Assembly: GCF_017897595.1 (NCBI RefSeq)
Contig: NZ_JAGKIK010000002.1
Coordinates: 372,001 to 436,000 of the forward strand
Length of the DNA: 64,000 nucleotides
Source of the DNA: Aquimarina sp. U1-2
GTDB taxonomy: Bacteria; Bacteroidota; Bacteroidia; Flavobacteriales; Flavobacteriaceae
Direction of reading: 5' to 3'
In this document: piece after piece, positions 1 to 9,510 of the stretch
Layout of the letters: the number at the start of each line of letters is the position of its first letter
Numbering within the stretch: position 1 is the stretch's first letter
Made by a program: the position numbers and the translations under genes
Notes under the pieces: model-generated
What the model was told of the DNA's origin: nothing
Database searches by the model: none
What the model saw: only the letters and a program-made list of their open reading frames with translations

Positions 1-1
1 A

Positions 2-289
2 GAGCTTCCTAACCATAAATATTATATTTTTGGTAAAGAAGGAGCAAAGCATCTGGCAACAGATCTTAATGTTCCGTTTTTAGGCGAAATTCCTTTGGTG
101 CAAAGTATTCGCGAGGCTGGAGATGTTGGTAGACCGGCGGCTTTACAAACAGCAACGCCTATAGAAAAAGCGTTTGAAGAGTTGACAAAAAATATAGTAC
201 AAGAGGTAGTGAGCAGGAATGAAAATTTACCTCCTACCGAAGCAATCAAAATAACAACCATGGCAGGCTGTTCTGCTGTAAAAAAATAA
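2..289 (+). CDS. Mrp/ApbC-family P-loop ATPase, C-terminal fragment
   Basis: This is the 3' end of a gene that begins before the window; the open frame runs from base 2 to the TAA at 287-289. The visible 95 residues match the C-terminal part of Mrp/ApbC/NBP35 ATPases, with the family phrases GKEGAKHLA, VPFLGEIPL and SIREAGDVGRPA. These proteins carry and transfer Fe-S clusters in the cytoplasm. The Walker A motif and the metal-binding region upstream are outside the window. A NifU-type protein starts three bases after the stop, so the pair is probably one Fe-S cluster maturation operon. The family call is secure; the exact cluster target is unknown. Confidence 0.88.
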   Translation, partial: ELPNHKYYIFGKEGAKHLATDLNVPFLGEIPLVQSIREAGDVGRPAALQTATPIEKAFEELTKNIVQEVVSRNENLPPTEAIKITTMAGCSAVKK

Positions 290-292
290 CAC

Positions 293-532
293 ATGACTTC
301 TGAAGAATTAAGAGTAAATGTAGAGAAAGCCCTAGACGAGATTAGGCCTTTTCTGGAGAGTGACGGGGGTAATATCTCTTTAATAGCTATTGAAGAAGAT
401 AAAAGAGTTAAAGTACAATTAGAAGGTGCCTGTGTAGGTTGTAGCGTAAATCAAATGACGCTAAAATCTGGAGTAGAAATGACAATTAAAAAATATGCCC
501 CGCAGATTGAAGAAGTTTTAAATATCGAATAG
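293..532 (+). CDS. NifU C-terminal domain (Nfu-type) Fe-S scaffold protein
   Basis: This 79-residue protein is a stand-alone NifU C-terminal domain. The CVGC motif (Cys47, Cys50) is the one that binds a bridging [4Fe-4S] cluster between two subunits in Nfu proteins. The flanking sequence (EIRPFLESDGGNISL, LEGACVGC) is typical of the family. It probably acts as a cytoplasmic cluster carrier with the Mrp-type ATPase just upstream; only three bases separate the two genes. The length is normal for a single-domain Nfu. It is not full NifU, because the IscU-like N-terminal domain is absent. Confidence 0.9.
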   Translation: MTSEELRVNVEKALDEIRPFLESDGGNISLIAIEEDKRVKVQLEGACVGCSVNQMTLKSGVEMTIKKYAPQIEEVLNIE

Positions 533-596
533 TTTATTGGCACCGCCAAAAGGTATACGCTACTCCGTGGCTTTCCTTGAAATTGAAAATTATTTT

Positions 597-613
597 CCAC
601 GAATGCCTCGTGG
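597..613. terminator. Small hairpin after the nifU-like gene
   Basis: CCACGA and TCGTGG form a 6-bp stem around a 5-base loop, 65 bases after the Nfu stop and between convergent genes. A T-rich stretch follows about 15 bases later. It could end transcription from the left, but it also looks like a fragment of a dispersed intergenic repeat. Confidence 0.3.
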
Positions 614-678
614 GCTAGCCCCGAGTTAGTTTATTCTTTTTTGATATATTGAATTGCCTTTTTTTCTTAAAATCTCTT

Positions 679-1575
679 TTATTCGGTAACAAAATCTGTA
701 AGTTTTGTCGGACCTTCAAGTACAGATCTTACAATTCTTAAGAAACCCTCTTCAGTGGTTGAGATTTGCCATTTGATTAATGTAATAGTTCCTTTGTCGA
801 TCTCTATTCCGGTTATACATCTTGGGTGCACACAACTCCCATCGTTAAAAAGAGCAGTACCACCAGGCTCTGGAAATCTTGGTCGATGTGTATGCCCCAT
901 TACAGTAAGTTTATTTTTTTGTTTGAGAATCCATCTTTTTACTCGTCGCTCTACACGTATGGTTTCTTTATAATTATGGGCAGGGCTAGTTGGATCTAAA
1001 ATTCCTATGACTTGTAAAGGCCTCCATAAAATTCGAACCAAAAACCGATGAATACGCCATCCATTATAATTCATAAAATCTGCTTGATGGCCGTGCAAAA
1101 GAAAAATTTCTTGTGATGTTTTTTCGTGTTTAAGTACGATAGCTTCTTCAAAAGTGATACCCGGAAAAAGAGCAACTTCTTTATTTAATTTGTGATCCAG
1201 ATAATAACTAAGATGTTTTTTAACATAGGTTTTATCTTTGTACACCATGTCATGATTTCCCCAGATCATATGTAACCGATTTTCTCTGTAAAAAAGCTGA
1301 AGCAAATCATATACATCTTTATGAGCCCGCAATAACATGCTAAAATTTATATTTTCCCAGAGTTCATCGCCATCTCCAAGTTCAAAATAGGTAAATCCTT
1401 CTTTAAAATAGTGTTTTAGGGCATGAATATAAATGTTTCTATTGTTTGCAAATTCATCGGCAAAGCTATTATCTCCACGATGGCAATCACTAAAAAGAAT
1501 AAATTTTGAGGTATCGTTAAAAGTAATATTCTTGGCGTTTTTGTAAGCACGATCCAAACGTGATTGGGAAGACAT
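679..1575 (-). CDS. Calcineurin-like metallophosphoesterase
   Basis: The protein has the full metallophosphoesterase signature set in order: FSDCHRGD (D-x-H), ELGDGDELWE (GD), WGNHDM (GNHD), LLHGHQAD and MGHTHRPRF (GHTH). These residues bind two metal ions and hydrolyse a phosphoester. The natural substrate cannot be read from the sequence; UDP-diacylglucosamine hydrolases (LpxH-like) are one possible relative. I place the start at the ATG at 1575 (MSSQSRLDRAY). The longer frame opening with GTG at 1662 would begin inside a terminator-like hairpin at 1641-1685 and adds an untypical hydrophobic N-terminus. It has no obvious operon partner. Confidence 0.85.
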   Translation of the reverse strand: MSSQSRLDRAYKNAKNITFNDTSKFILFSDCHRGDNSFADEFANNRNIYIHALKHYFKEGFTYFELGDGDELWENINFSMLLRAHKDVYDLLQLFYRENRLHMIWGNHDMVYKDKTYVKKHLSYYLDHKLNKEVALFPGITFEEAIVLKHEKTSQEIFLLHGHQADFMNYNGWRIHRFLVRILWRPLQVIGILDPTSPAHNYKETIRVERRVKRWILKQKNKLTVMGHTHRPRFPEPGGTALFNDGSCVHPRCITGIEIDKGTITLIKWQISTTEEGFLRIVRSVLEGPTKLTDFVTE

Positions 1576-1640
1576 AAATCCGATTTTCAGTAAATATACA
1601 TTATAAATGGGGATAAAGATTGTAGAGATATAAGGATTCA

Positions 1641-1685
1641 AAAAAATCCGATACTTTATCACTAGTGTAAGTACCGGATTTTTGT
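1641..1685. terminator. Bidirectional terminator-like hairpin
   Basis: An imperfect inverted repeat (AAATCCGATACTT and AAGTACCGGATTT, one mismatch) is flanked by A-run and T-run, as in a bidirectional intrinsic terminator. It lies between the TonB receptor stop and the phosphoesterase start, and argues against the GTG start at 1662. The rest of the 1576-1882 gap shows only an inverted repeat ACCCGTTG (1704-1711) / CAACGGGT (1859-1866). Confidence 0.45.
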
Positions 1686-1882
1686 AAAGATATTTTATAA
1701 ACTACCCGTTGTTCATTTTGGATTTAAAAAGCTATTCTCGATACCCCCAATCAAGTTGGAGCAGGCTAATTTTTCTCTATGTCGTCTCGAGCGTAGCCGT
1801 AAGGTCATTACGAATATCACGAATTGACACTTTTCTTAAATAATTTTTTCAAAATGCGCAACGGGTTATAAACTAACTAAGA

Positions 1883-4729
1883 TTAGAAAGTATATGAAAC
1901 TCCAAAGGAAGACCGAAACCCATAGAAACTTACATCCCAGATCCTAGATTCGTCACCTAGGTATTCTATTTGAGCGGCATCTGTCATATTTTGAATTTCA
2001 GCATATATTCTCCATTTTTTCTTAATAGTATAAGAGGCATTCGCATCTAGTTGAAGTCTTTCAGCCCTTATGATGTCACTATCTCCTTGAGAAAAGCGGT
2101 CTCCTCCAATTTGTTCTATTCGCTCGTCTTGATAATTAGCAGTAAATCGCGCAGATAATCCGCCCTTATCAAATGTAAGTGCTGCGTTGGCTGTATGAGG
2201 AGACTGTCCCGGCAATCTACGGCCACCAACACCATCTACGGTAGCATCGCTATCGGTATACGTGTAATTAAGATAAATACCGAAATTACTCAAAAAACCG
2301 GGCAGGAATTTAAAATTACTCTGGATATTTACTTCTGCACCAAACACGGTGGCTCCATCACCATTATCTGGTTGAAAAACGATAAATCGATCTCTTTCTT
2401 CTGGTGTAAATAAATCTGCACCTGGAAATTCATCTCCTGATTGAACCTGAAATAATCTTACAAAACGAAAATCCTTAATGTCTTTATAAAAGAATCCTCC
2501 AGATAAAATACCTACAGTTCCCAAGTATCGCTCAAATAAAATATCGAAATTATTAGACGATGGCGGTTTAAAATTAGCATTTCCTATTTCAACTTCGTCA
2601 TCTTCATCGATAATGCGAATTGACGGAATAACATCGTCAAAATTAGGACGAGAATATCCTCTAGTATATGCTAGTCGTAAGTTAGTAAGTCTATCAATTT
2701 CATACTTTACTTGCAGATTCGGTAATATAAAATCATATGATGTTTGATCGGCAATAGGATTTACGGTTAAATTTCCATTAGCATTAGGATCTTCTTCTCT
2801 TACGATATTGGCATTATAATCGACACGAACTGATTCGTATCGAAATCCTGCCAGGATATTAAATTTACCTGTTCTGAGTTTACCCATAAAGTATGCTGCA
2901 TCTGTAGTCTCATTGGCACTATACAAAAATGTACTGGTTTCTCGAAGGCTTTCTTCTTCGTTAAGGGCAAAATCATTGCGGTTTGAATTGAAAAAGCTGG
3001 TAAATAGCCCTGGGTTAACATTCGATCCATACGTATAGTTACCATCAAGCAAATTACTTCTTACCAGTCCGGGAGTATTAAATTGAGCTATTGTAATGTC
3101 TTCATTTCCATCATATTCGAACACCTCGGTGTTTGCACTTCGACTTAATCGTGTTACTCTGTTTTTATATCCTGTTTTGAGGGTAAGTAACGAATTATTC
3201 AAAGTGATCGGAAGTTCAAAATTAATTTTTGCAGTGCTTGCGGCATTCTTCACTAAGCGATTGTACAACTGAATATTTCTAAAATCATCGAATAAGGCAT
3301 CATCAAACTGATCTCCAACCTGACCACCAACAGGAAAGACTTGTGGAAAGTCAGGATCGGCAAGGCTTAACTGCATATCTACTCCTGATCCGTCGGCTCT
3401 AATTTCACCACGAGTTCCATTTTCATCTCTTTGTCCTGAAGAAAATGCATATCCTGGAACGATTTCAAGATTTCCAATTCTAAATTGAGCATCTGCGTTC
3501 AAGCTTATGGTATATCGATCTACCACCCGATCTCGAAATCTTTTACGTATCCTTGCGCCGGTACTAAGGTCTGGAGCCTCTAGCTCGCCGTTACGGGGTC
3601 TAAATTGTGTTCTTTGTCTGATTTCATCTTCTCTTAAAGAGCTATAAAATCCTTTAACTACAATAAAATTTTCATTATCGAATTGATAATCGGTGGTTAG
3701 GGTTACACCTAACCGGGATCTATCGCTAGAAAGTGGGCGTAAATTTAGGTCACCCAGATAAAATTGATCTCCATTTCCAAAATCGTTTATTCTCCATCTT
3801 CCTTCTATTCTATCTTCACCGCCCTCTCTTCTGTAAAACGACATATTACCCATTAAACCAAATGCTCCATTAGGATTATTGTCATTTACAACAAAACGTT
3901 TATCCAATTTTAGTTTCCCAATAAAATTCACGCCTTCGGTAAGATCTACATACCCCCCACCAATTTCGCTTTTTACGCTTAATTTGTTTCGTCTTGCTTT
4001 TGGTGAAGAAAGGTTTACCGATCCTCCGATTGCATCACCATCCATGTCAGGGGTAATTGTTTTTGTGACTTCAATCTGGCTTAATTGATCTACAGGGAAT
4101 TGATAAAGACCAGAAGTACGATTATCTCCTGTTCCTGTATTTTGCAATTGCTCCCCATTTATGGTCACAGTAGTATAATTTCTTGGAGTACCTCGAATGG
4201 AAATAGCATCCCCCTCTCCCTGATCAAGATCAATATTTACACCTGGTACCCGTTGTAGTGCATCAGATACATTCAAGTCTGGAAAACGACTAATTAAATC
4301 TGTAGAAATGATGTTTTTAATATTATCGGCACTACGTTGAATGTTTAATGCCTGTCGTTGCCCTTCAAGATTTGCTGAAATTACGACTTCATCCAGGCCA
4401 AATGAAGACTCTTCTAACATAATCGTAATATTGGTAGGATCACTATAGTCTGATACGTTAATTTCTTTTGTTTCGAATCCTAAATAAGAAATAACCAGAG
4501 TGGCAGTTTCTGGATTATCGTACACCACATTAAATTTACCGTCAAAATCGGCACTTGCCCCGATAGAAGTACCTTTAATTACAACTTCTGCTCCAGGGAG
4601 TGGTAGATTATTAATGTTTTCGCGTATGGTTCCAGAGATGGATTGGGCAAACATTCCCGAGTAGCACAGTAGCGATAAAAATATAGTTAGGAAGAAAATG
4701 TGTTGTGAGTTTTGTACAATTTTTTTCAT
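1883..4729 (-). CDS. TonB-dependent receptor (CarboxypepD-plug type), first of two
   Basis: This 948-residue outer-membrane protein has a signal peptide (about 1-29, ending MFAQ), a CarboxypepD-regulatory-like domain (about 30-115), a plug domain (about 125-245, with SDALQRVPGVNID and RGTPRNYTTVTING) and a long beta-barrel ending in FGVSYTF. The plug style is that of TonB-Xanth-Caul-type receptors rather than SusC, and no SusD gene adjoins it. It probably imports oligosaccharides released from a uronate-containing glycan. Two copies of the locus LacI operator lie 50 and 168 bases upstream of its ATG, so it is likely induced with the uronate genes. It is a clear paralogue of the receptor at 10870-13731. 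Confidence 0.93.
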   Translation of the reverse strand: MKKIVQNSQHIFFLTIFLSLLCYSGMFAQSISGTIRENINNLPLPGAEVVIKGTSIGASADFDGKFNVVYDNPETATLVISYLGFETKEINVSDYSDPTNITIMLEESSFGLDEVVISANLEGQRQALNIQRSADNIKNIISTDLISRFPDLNVSDALQRVPGVNIDLDQGEGDAISIRGTPRNYTTVTINGEQLQNTGTGDNRTSGLYQFPVDQLSQIEVTKTITPDMDGDAIGGSVNLSSPKARRNKLSVKSEIGGGYVDLTEGVNFIGKLKLDKRFVVNDNNPNGAFGLMGNMSFYRREGGEDRIEGRWRINDFGNGDQFYLGDLNLRPLSSDRSRLGVTLTTDYQFDNENFIVVKGFYSSLREDEIRQRTQFRPRNGELEAPDLSTGARIRKRFRDRVVDRYTISLNADAQFRIGNLEIVPGYAFSSGQRDENGTRGEIRADGSGVDMQLSLADPDFPQVFPVGGQVGDQFDDALFDDFRNIQLYNRLVKNAASTAKINFELPITLNNSLLTLKTGYKNRVTRLSRSANTEVFEYDGNEDITIAQFNTPGLVRSNLLDGNYTYGSNVNPGLFTSFFNSNRNDFALNEEESLRETSTFLYSANETTDAAYFMGKLRTGKFNILAGFRYESVRVDYNANIVREEDPNANGNLTVNPIADQTSYDFILPNLQVKYEIDRLTNLRLAYTRGYSRPNFDDVIPSIRIIDEDDEVEIGNANFKPPSSNNFDILFERYLGTVGILSGGFFYKDIKDFRFVRLFQVQSGDEFPGADLFTPEERDRFIVFQPDNGDGATVFGAEVNIQSNFKFLPGFLSNFGIYLNYTYTDSDATVDGVGGRRLPGQSPHTANAALTFDKGGLSARFTANYQDERIEQIGGDRFSQGDSDIIRAERLQLDANASYTIKKKWRIYAEIQNMTDAAQIEYLGDESRIWDVSFYGFRSSFGVSYTF

Positions 4730-4779
4730 GAATGCGTGATTTTTTGTTTAAAACATTTCTCTTTAAAAATCTACATTAA

Positions 4780-4793
4780 TACAATCGATTGCA
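4780..4793. promoter_or_regulatory. LacI-type operator 1
   Basis: TACAATCGATTGCA, a near-perfect palindrome centred on CG, as expected for a LacI-family dimer. It lies 50 bases upstream of the receptor start at 4729. The same core AATCGATTGC occurs at five other sites in the window. Confidence 0.8.
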
Positions 4794-4897
4794 TAAAACA
4801 TTCTTACAATTGAAGATTTAGTTTTCTGTACTTCAAAATATTCAGTAGAACTTTTCTTGATCTAGCGAAAATAAAATGGTAAAGTAATAGTACTACA

Positions 4898-4911
4898 TAC
4901 AATCGATTGCA
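4898..4911. promoter_or_regulatory. LacI-type operator 2
   Basis: TACAATCGATTGCA, identical in all 14 bases to the site at 4780-4793 and 118 bases from it. A pair at this distance could allow looping by a tetramer or double occupancy. Confidence 0.8.
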
Positions 4912-5308
4912 CGTTTAGATATTTGCATTTTACTATAAATTAACATAAATAGTTAAATACTACTCTAAATAACGAAAAAAACCTAAATTTTTCACAATAA
5001 TGAATGTGTAAATGTTAATTTTTATGAAAAAAATAGTAAAACAGCATTTACTTTCATGAAATATGAGGGAAAAGTAAAATTTTGATAAAAAAGCGTAAAA
5101 AAATAAAGGGATATCCTTAAAAAATGCGAAATATTCAAAAAATTTAAGAATTATAGCTAATACAGCATAAGATGACTTACATGTTATGCTGATTTAGCTA
5201 TATGTCACTTGATCATTGAGATATCGCAAGGTTCGCTTCAAGTAAAGAATTAGTCTTCGACGTAGTGGTTGTTAAATTTGCCCTGAGGTCGATTACTATA
5301 CATAGGTA

Positions 5309-6532
5309 TCATTTTTGATATTTTTTCACCAAAGCAGGATCTGGATCCATGCCTAAACCAATTTTGGTAGGTGCATCAATATGACCATTTTTGATAGGAA
5401 AAGCTTCTAACGACGGGTTAAAATCCCTGGCTTTTGCAGGATAAGTTTCTAATATAAGTGCATTCGGAATTGAGGCTACAGCATGTACATTCATATGCGC
5501 ATACCCATGAGGGGCTACCGGAATATGAAAAGCAGAACACAAGGCAGCAATCTTTCTCATTTCTGTTAGTCCGCCACCTTTAATACTGTCTATATTAACA
5601 ATATCGCAAGAGTGGTTTTCTACCAAATCTCTTGCACCCCATCGCGTATATTCATTTTCTCCGGCTACGATGGGAATATCTAATTCTTTTCGTACTTCGG
5701 CATTACCCCTCCAATCATCTGGAGCTACAGGTTCTTCGAACCAATAAAGGTCAAGATCTTCTACCATTCTTCCGAACCGAATCGCCTCATACGCAGATTT
5801 GTATCCATTATTAGCATCGACCATGACTCTTGCATCAGTCCCCAGGGCATTGACTACTGCCTTTACACGCTCTGCATCAGCTTTCGCATCCAGATATCCA
5901 ATTTTCATTTTCACTACTTTATATCCTTCTTTTACATAATCTTCCATTTCTTTAACTAGTTCTGCGATGCCTTTTCCCTCTGCATAGTATCCACCGGCGG
6001 CATACACAGGAATTTTTTCTCGGTAGGTTCCCAATACTTTGTGAACCGGAAGTTGCAGCGCTTTACCAACAATGTCCCAAACGCATAAATCTACACTACC
6101 GATGGCATGTATCTCTTTCCCTTTGGCTACCGGTTTTCTATTGTGAAAAAACATATGATCCCAGATTTGCTCGGTATTCATTAAGTTCATTCCCTTAATT
6201 TTTTTAATAAAATTAAGTACATCTTTACTAGCACCTTTTATGATCGAGTATCCTGTGATATTTTCATTTGTTGTAATTTTAAGAAATGTAGTCGAAGGCG
6301 GTTTTCCTCCAGAAGTTTTGATAGCATTCCAGCTTAAAGGAGTAGCTTTATCAAATTTTAACCTTATGATTTCTGCATCTTTAATCGTAATTTTTCGTAA
6401 TGCAGTTTTAGCAGAACTTTTTAATTGATCATCAACCTGTGACATGTAGCGCTCACCTGCAATCAAAGGAGTAACTGCGAGCGTTCCTAATCCTGTTACT
6501 GTGGTCTTTAAAAAATCTCTTCTTTTTTTCAT
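5309..6532 (-). CDS. Tat-exported enolase-superfamily (mandelate racemase/MLE) sugar-acid dehydratase or epimerase
   Basis: The 407-residue protein begins with a twin-arginine signal (KKRRDFLKTT, then a hydrophobic run), so it should be exported folded. The mature part is a mandelate racemase/muconate lactonizing enzyme: Lys208 and Lys210 (KMK), metal ligands Asp239 (VDANN), Glu266 (WFEEP) and Glu292 (AGENE), and His342 (APHGYA). These residues abstract the proton alpha to a carboxylate, as in sugar-acid dehydratases and racemases. The gene follows uxaB in the lacI-uxaC-uxaB operon with a gap of 76 bases, so a uronate or aldonate substrate is likely. The exact reaction cannot be read from the sequence. 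Confidence 0.85.
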   Translation of the reverse strand: MKKRRDFLKTTVTGLGTLAVTPLIAGERYMSQVDDQLKSSAKTALRKITIKDAEIIRLKFDKATPLSWNAIKTSGGKPPSTTFLKITTNENITGYSIIKGASKDVLNFIKKIKGMNLMNTEQIWDHMFFHNRKPVAKGKEIHAIGSVDLCVWDIVGKALQLPVHKVLGTYREKIPVYAAGGYYAEGKGIAELVKEMEDYVKEGYKVVKMKIGYLDAKADAERVKAVVNALGTDARVMVDANNGYKSAYEAIRFGRMVEDLDLYWFEEPVAPDDWRGNAEVRKELDIPIVAGENEYTRWGARDLVENHSCDIVNIDSIKGGGLTEMRKIAALCSAFHIPVAPHGYAHMNVHAVASIPNALILETYPAKARDFNPSLEAFPIKNGHIDAPTKIGLGMDPDPALVKKYQK

Positions 6533-6608
6533 AAGTTTTATTTTTAAATCATAATTAAACCGAAATGTATTAAGATTTGAGTCCTAGAGCGCAAATGATC
6601 ATTTAAAA

Positions 6609-8024
6609 TCAGTCGCGTGTATTGTTGTACGCATTAATTTCTTTAAATATACTATTTTTTAAATTTGGTATTTTATTAAGATCAATCCCCCATAATTCTT
6701 TATTTTCAAGGATGATTTCAACAACCTTCTCTACAGTATTATTTTGCCAGACATCGCTAAAGAAATTCAAAATCTCATGATTTTCCTGTATTGGTATCAT
6801 CTGGCCATCCTTTTCTTTTCCTCGATAAAATAGTATGAGATACGCCAGTGATTTTACAAGATTTTGAGGTAGTTTTTGCGTTTGATTATGATATTTTAAT
6901 AAAGAAGGCAGCACCCGTACTTTAAATTTAGAAATTGAATTGAGCGCTATGCTTATCAAATGGTGTTTAACAAATGGATTCTTAAATCGTTCTGTTACCG
7001 AATCTGCAAAAGATGTCAATTCTTCTTTTGGTAAATCCAACGTAGGGATAATTTCCTGGTAAATGACATTATTGATAAAATCTCCGATTTTTTTGTCTTC
7101 AATGGCTTCTTTTACAGTCCTAAAACCACTAAGATACGCAAAAGGAACCATGGTTGTATGTGCAGCGTTTAATATTCTGACTTTTCTGGTTTTATACTTA
7201 GATAGGTCGTTTACAAACTTTACGTTTAATCCGGCCTGTTCTGTAGGGAAGATATCTTGTATTTCTTTAGGTCCTTCGATTACCCAAAGATAGAAAGGCT
7301 CAGCAGTTACGATCATGTGATCCTCAAAATCCAGTTGTTTTTGAGTTTCTTTACTGGTATCTTTTGGAAAACCGGTAACAATTCTATCGACAAGTGTGTT
7401 ACAGAATTCAATATTCGTATCGATCCATCCTTTAAATCGTTCTGGCAATTTCCATAGCTGGATATATTGTAAAACAATGTCTTTTAGGGCGTCTCCATTG
7501 CTATCAATAAGCTCACAGGGTAAAACAAAAATCTTATGACTGTTGATGTTTTTGCAATGTAAAAAACGATAGTACAACAAAGCAGTCAATCTACCAGGGA
7601 ATGAACGTGGTAATTGATTAACATCGGTGTCATTAGGATCAAAGCGAATTCCGGCCTCGGTAGTATTCGAAATAATAATTTGTAAATCTGGGTTTTTGCC
7701 CATTTTTAAGAACGTTTTGTAATCATCCTTTGGATTAAAAATGCCATTAACACAGGTAACAAGCCTGGTTTCTTGAATTTTCATTCCGTTTTGAAGCCCT
7801 TCTAAAAGAACATGGTAGAGTCCCTCTTGATCGTTTAATTTTTTTGCGAGGCCATTATCTGTAGATTCAATAATCTGAACGTTTCCGTTAAAAATGGTTT
7901 TTTCATTTAGAATATCAATAATCCAATCTGCAAATCCTCTTAAAAAATTACCTTTTCCAAACTGCAATACCTTTATTGGTCTTTTATGGTCAAGTTCTAA
8001 GATGCTTCTATTTAGTTTTTTCAT
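6609..8024 (-). CDS. uxaB: Tagaturonate reductase (altronate oxidoreductase)
   Basis: This is a long-chain mannitol-dehydrogenase-family oxidoreductase of 471 residues. The N-terminal nucleotide-binding phrase VLQFGKGNFLRGF and the later SNTTEAG and NAAHTTMVP stretches are typical of UxaB. It reduces tagaturonate to altronate with NADH, the second step of galacturonate breakdown after UxaC. I chose the ATG at 8024 (MKKLNRS), 10 bases after the uxaC stop, which matches family N-termini. An upstream ATG at 8060 would overlap uxaC. It sits in the minus-strand operon lacI-uxaC-uxaB-enolase. Confidence 0.93.
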   Translation of the reverse strand: MKKLNRSILELDHKRPIKVLQFGKGNFLRGFADWIIDILNEKTIFNGNVQIIESTDNGLAKKLNDQEGLYHVLLEGLQNGMKIQETRLVTCVNGIFNPKDDYKTFLKMGKNPDLQIIISNTTEAGIRFDPNDTDVNQLPRSFPGRLTALLYYRFLHCKNINSHKIFVLPCELIDSNGDALKDIVLQYIQLWKLPERFKGWIDTNIEFCNTLVDRIVTGFPKDTSKETQKQLDFEDHMIVTAEPFYLWVIEGPKEIQDIFPTEQAGLNVKFVNDLSKYKTRKVRILNAAHTTMVPFAYLSGFRTVKEAIEDKKIGDFINNVIYQEIIPTLDLPKEELTSFADSVTERFKNPFVKHHLISIALNSISKFKVRVLPSLLKYHNQTQKLPQNLVKSLAYLILFYRGKEKDGQMIPIQENHEILNFFSDVWQNNTVEKVVEIILENKELWGIDLNKIPNLKNSIFKEINAYNNTRD

Positions 8025-8034
8025 CACCAAAAGA

Positions 8035-9495
8035 TTAGAATCCAAAATATTCTTTTGCATTATAGTAACAAATATCGCTCACCATCTTACCCAACCATTC
8101 TTCATCAGCTGGTAATTCTCCATTTTCTACATCTTTTCCGATAAGATTGCACAAAATACGTCTAAAATATTCATGCCTAGGGAAGGATAAAAAACTTCGA
8201 GAATCAGTAAGCATTCCCACAAAACAACTGAGTAACCCTAAATTAGATAATGAGTTTATCTGTTTTTCCATACCATCTTTTTGATCCAAAAACCACCAAG
8301 CTGATCCAAATTGTATTTTTCCTTTAACGCTTCCGTCATTAAAATTCCCAATCATCGTTGCCATTACTTCATTATCTGCCGGGTTAAGATTGTACACTAT
8401 TGTCTTCGATAATTGATTAGAGCTATCTAGCTGATTCAAAAATTTACTAAGTCCCAAGGCTTGCGAAAAATCTCCTATAGAATCAAAACCGGTATCAGGA
8501 CCTAATTTATCTAGCATGCGGCTATTTGTGTTTCTAAGAGCGCCAAGATGAAACTGCTGAACCCAACCTTGCTTATGATACGATTTACATAAATGTAGCA
8601 AGGTTTCAAATTGAAAATAGTTGATTTCTTCTTTATCTAGCGATTGCCGTTTTTTCAATTTTTGAAATAACTTTTCGATGTCGTAGGTTCCCACTTCAAA
8701 ATAATACAACTGTTCTAATCCATGATCAGAAAGTCGGCACCCATGTTTGTGAAAATAGGCGACCCTATTGTTAAGCGCATTGATTAGATCATCATATGAT
8801 TGGATATCAATACCAGAAGTATCACTTAACACATCCAGGTATTCGTTATAATTTGATGGATTCTCTACAGTATATACCTTATCTGGTCTAAAGGTGGGGA
8901 GCAGTTTTAAAGGCCCATTATTTTTTACAGCTTTTTGATGATGTTTTAGGTTGTCTGTAGGGTCGTCAGTAGTACATACGATTTCAACATTCATATGTTT
9001 TAATAAGCCTTGTGTACTATGTGTTTTTTTCTGCAAAATGGAAGAGGTTTGATGATAAACATCTTCACTATTTGTTTTGGTTAACAATTGATCGATATCA
9101 AAGTAACGTTTTAACTCGAGATGGGTCCAATGGTAGAGCGGGTTTCTTACTGTATAGGGTACTGTTTCGCCCCATTTTCTAAACTTTTCAATATCAGATG
9201 CATTTCCAGTTATAAATTTTTCATTAATACCTAATGTACGCATTGCTCTCCATTTGTAATGATCTCCGGCAAGCCAAACCTGAGTACAATTTTCAAACTG
9301 TGTATTATCAGCAATATGTTGTGGAGAAAGATGACAATGATAATCTATAATGGGTAGTGTTTTGGCATAGTTATGATATAATCGTTTAGCAAATTCAGTA
9401 CGCAACAGAAAATCCTGTGAAATAAAACTTTTATTAGATTTATGCAATCGATTGCTTATATTTTTATAGTTCGTTGTACTTACATCTTTATTCAT
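8035..9495 (-). CDS. uxaC: Glucuronate/galacturonate isomerase
   Basis: UxaC of the amidohydrolase superfamily converts galacturonate to tagaturonate and glucuronate to fructuronate, so it feeds both branches found in this window. The metal-binding DYHCHLSP (His53, His55) and the conserved phrases TTDDPTDNL, RPDK and NPADNE identify it. At 486 residues it carries about 20 extra N-terminal residues before the usual SFISQDFLLRTEFAKRLYH. A LacI operator (9443-9456) falls inside this extension, at codons 14-18. No other ATG lies between the first one and the conserved region; a TTG (codon 17) inside the operator is possible. The gene starts 15 bases after lacI. Confidence 0.94.
   Translation of the reverse strand: MNKDVSTTNYKNISNRLHKSNKSFISQDFLLRTEFAKRLYHNYAKTLPIIDYHCHLSPQHIADNTQFENCTQVWLAGDHYKWRAMRTLGINEKFITGNASDIEKFRKWGETVPYTVRNPLYHWTHLELKRYFDIDQLLTKTNSEDVYHQTSSILQKKTHSTQGLLKHMNVEIVCTTDDPTDNLKHHQKAVKNNGPLKLLPTFRPDKVYTVENPSNYNEYLDVLSDTSGIDIQSYDDLINALNNRVAYFHKHGCRLSDHGLEQLYYFEVGTYDIEKLFQKLKKRQSLDKEEINYFQFETLLHLCKSYHKQGWVQQFHLGALRNTNSRMLDKLGPDTGFDSIGDFSQALGLSKFLNQLDSSNQLSKTIVYNLNPADNEVMATMIGNFNDGSVKGKIQFGSAWWFLDQKDGMEKQINSLSNLGLLSCFVGMLTDSRSFLSFPRHEYFRRILCNLIGKDVENGELPADEEWLGKMVSDICYYNAKEYFGF
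9443..9456. promoter_or_regulatory. LacI-type operator 3, inside the start of uxaC
   Basis: TGCAATCGATTGCT lies 40-53 bases inside the annotated uxaC frame and downstream of lacI. It could be an internal roadblock that lets lacI be expressed while uxaC and uxaB are shut off, or it may mark a separate uxaC promoter just upstream. Confidence 0.75.
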
Positions 9496-9510
9496 AATTC
9501 CATTTTCATT

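Larger units (their letters stand above)
4730..5308. other. Intergenic control region of the first TonB receptor
   Basis: This 579-base AT-rich stretch holds two LacI-type palindromes (4780-4793 and 4898-4911, 118 bases apart). No open frame with family character was seen. I could not place a convincing promoter box. Confidence 0.6.

Noticed and set aside
22..294. Antisense frame over the end of the Mrp-type ATPase
   Set aside because: It opposes a frame with clear family similarity and has no recognisable motif.
1576..1662. N-terminal extension of the metallophosphoesterase from a GTG start
   Set aside because: The start would lie in a terminator-like hairpin, and the family usually begins close to the MSSQSRLDRAY ATG.
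8025..8060. Upstream ATG for uxaB at 8060
   Set aside because: It would overlap uxaC and adds residues before the conserved family start MKKLNRS at 8024.
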